Part shown: positions 6,172 to 8,150 of the stretch, piece after piece
Layout: every line of letters begins with the position of its first letter
How positions within the stretch are numbered: the stretch's first letter is position 1
From: Burkholderiales bacterium
GTDB taxonomy: Bacteria; Pseudomonadota; Gammaproteobacteria; Burkholderiales; Burkholderiaceae_F
Length of the DNA stretch: 8,150 nucleotides
Direction of reading: 5' to 3'
Assembly: GCA_021298875.1 (NCBI GenBank)
Contig: JAJTHJ010000117.1
Location: 1 to 8,150, forward strand
Translations under genes and position numbers: made by a program
The notes under the pieces: model-generated
What the model was told of the DNA's origin: nothing
The model's database searches: none
Seen by the model: the letters and a program-made list of their open reading frames with translations, nothing else

Positions 6172-8150
<1,979 letters not shown>

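Overview
The window is GC-rich DNA (roughly 65% G+C by eye) with tightly packed bacterial housekeeping genes. The proteins resemble those of Beta- or Gammaproteobacteria. The SerA subtype, the FAD/Fe-S dehydrogenase subtype and a dispersed-type GC-rich inverted repeat make a betaproteobacterium (Rhodocyclales/Burkholderiales type) my best guess; this is inference from memory of such genomes, not a search result. I see no phage, transposase, CRISPR array, tRNA or rRNA.

Layout. Bases 1-2758 (+) carry nearly all of valS, whose N-terminal end lies left of the window. Convergent to it on the minus strand, at 3374-2805, is a small exported beta-rich protein resembling a pilin or spore-coat-U type protein. 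It has a strong ribosome binding site and a leader region with two well-formed stem-loops (3395-3433 and 3436-3490). A compact minus-strand run follows: zinc-ribbon Nudix hydrolase (4712-4194), a TusA-family sulfur carrier (4189-3947) and a one-TM conserved protein (3947-3558), with 4-base spacing and then a 1-base overlap, so probably one operon. Upstream of it on the same strand is serA (6015-4834), separated by a 101-bp palindromic repeat element (4728-4828) that fills nearly the whole gap.

From a shared 156-bp divergent intergenic region (6016-6171), which contains a perfect 17-bp palindrome, a large FAD plus two-[4Fe-4S] dehydrogenase is read rightwards (6172 to beyond 8150). Its frame has no stop before the window edge, and I translated it codon by codon.

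How the genes work together. The most informative association is serA facing an FAD/Fe-S D-2-hydroxyacid dehydrogenase. SerA enzymes can reduce 2-oxoglutarate to D-2-hydroxyglutarate, and in pseudomonads a D-2-hydroxyglutarate dehydrogenase next to serA re-oxidises it and pulls serine synthesis forward. The layout here suggests the same coupling served by the Dld-II/YdiJ-type enzyme. No wholly new system is evident; the items most worth checking are this coupling, the structured leader of the exported protein and the nested repeat after serA.
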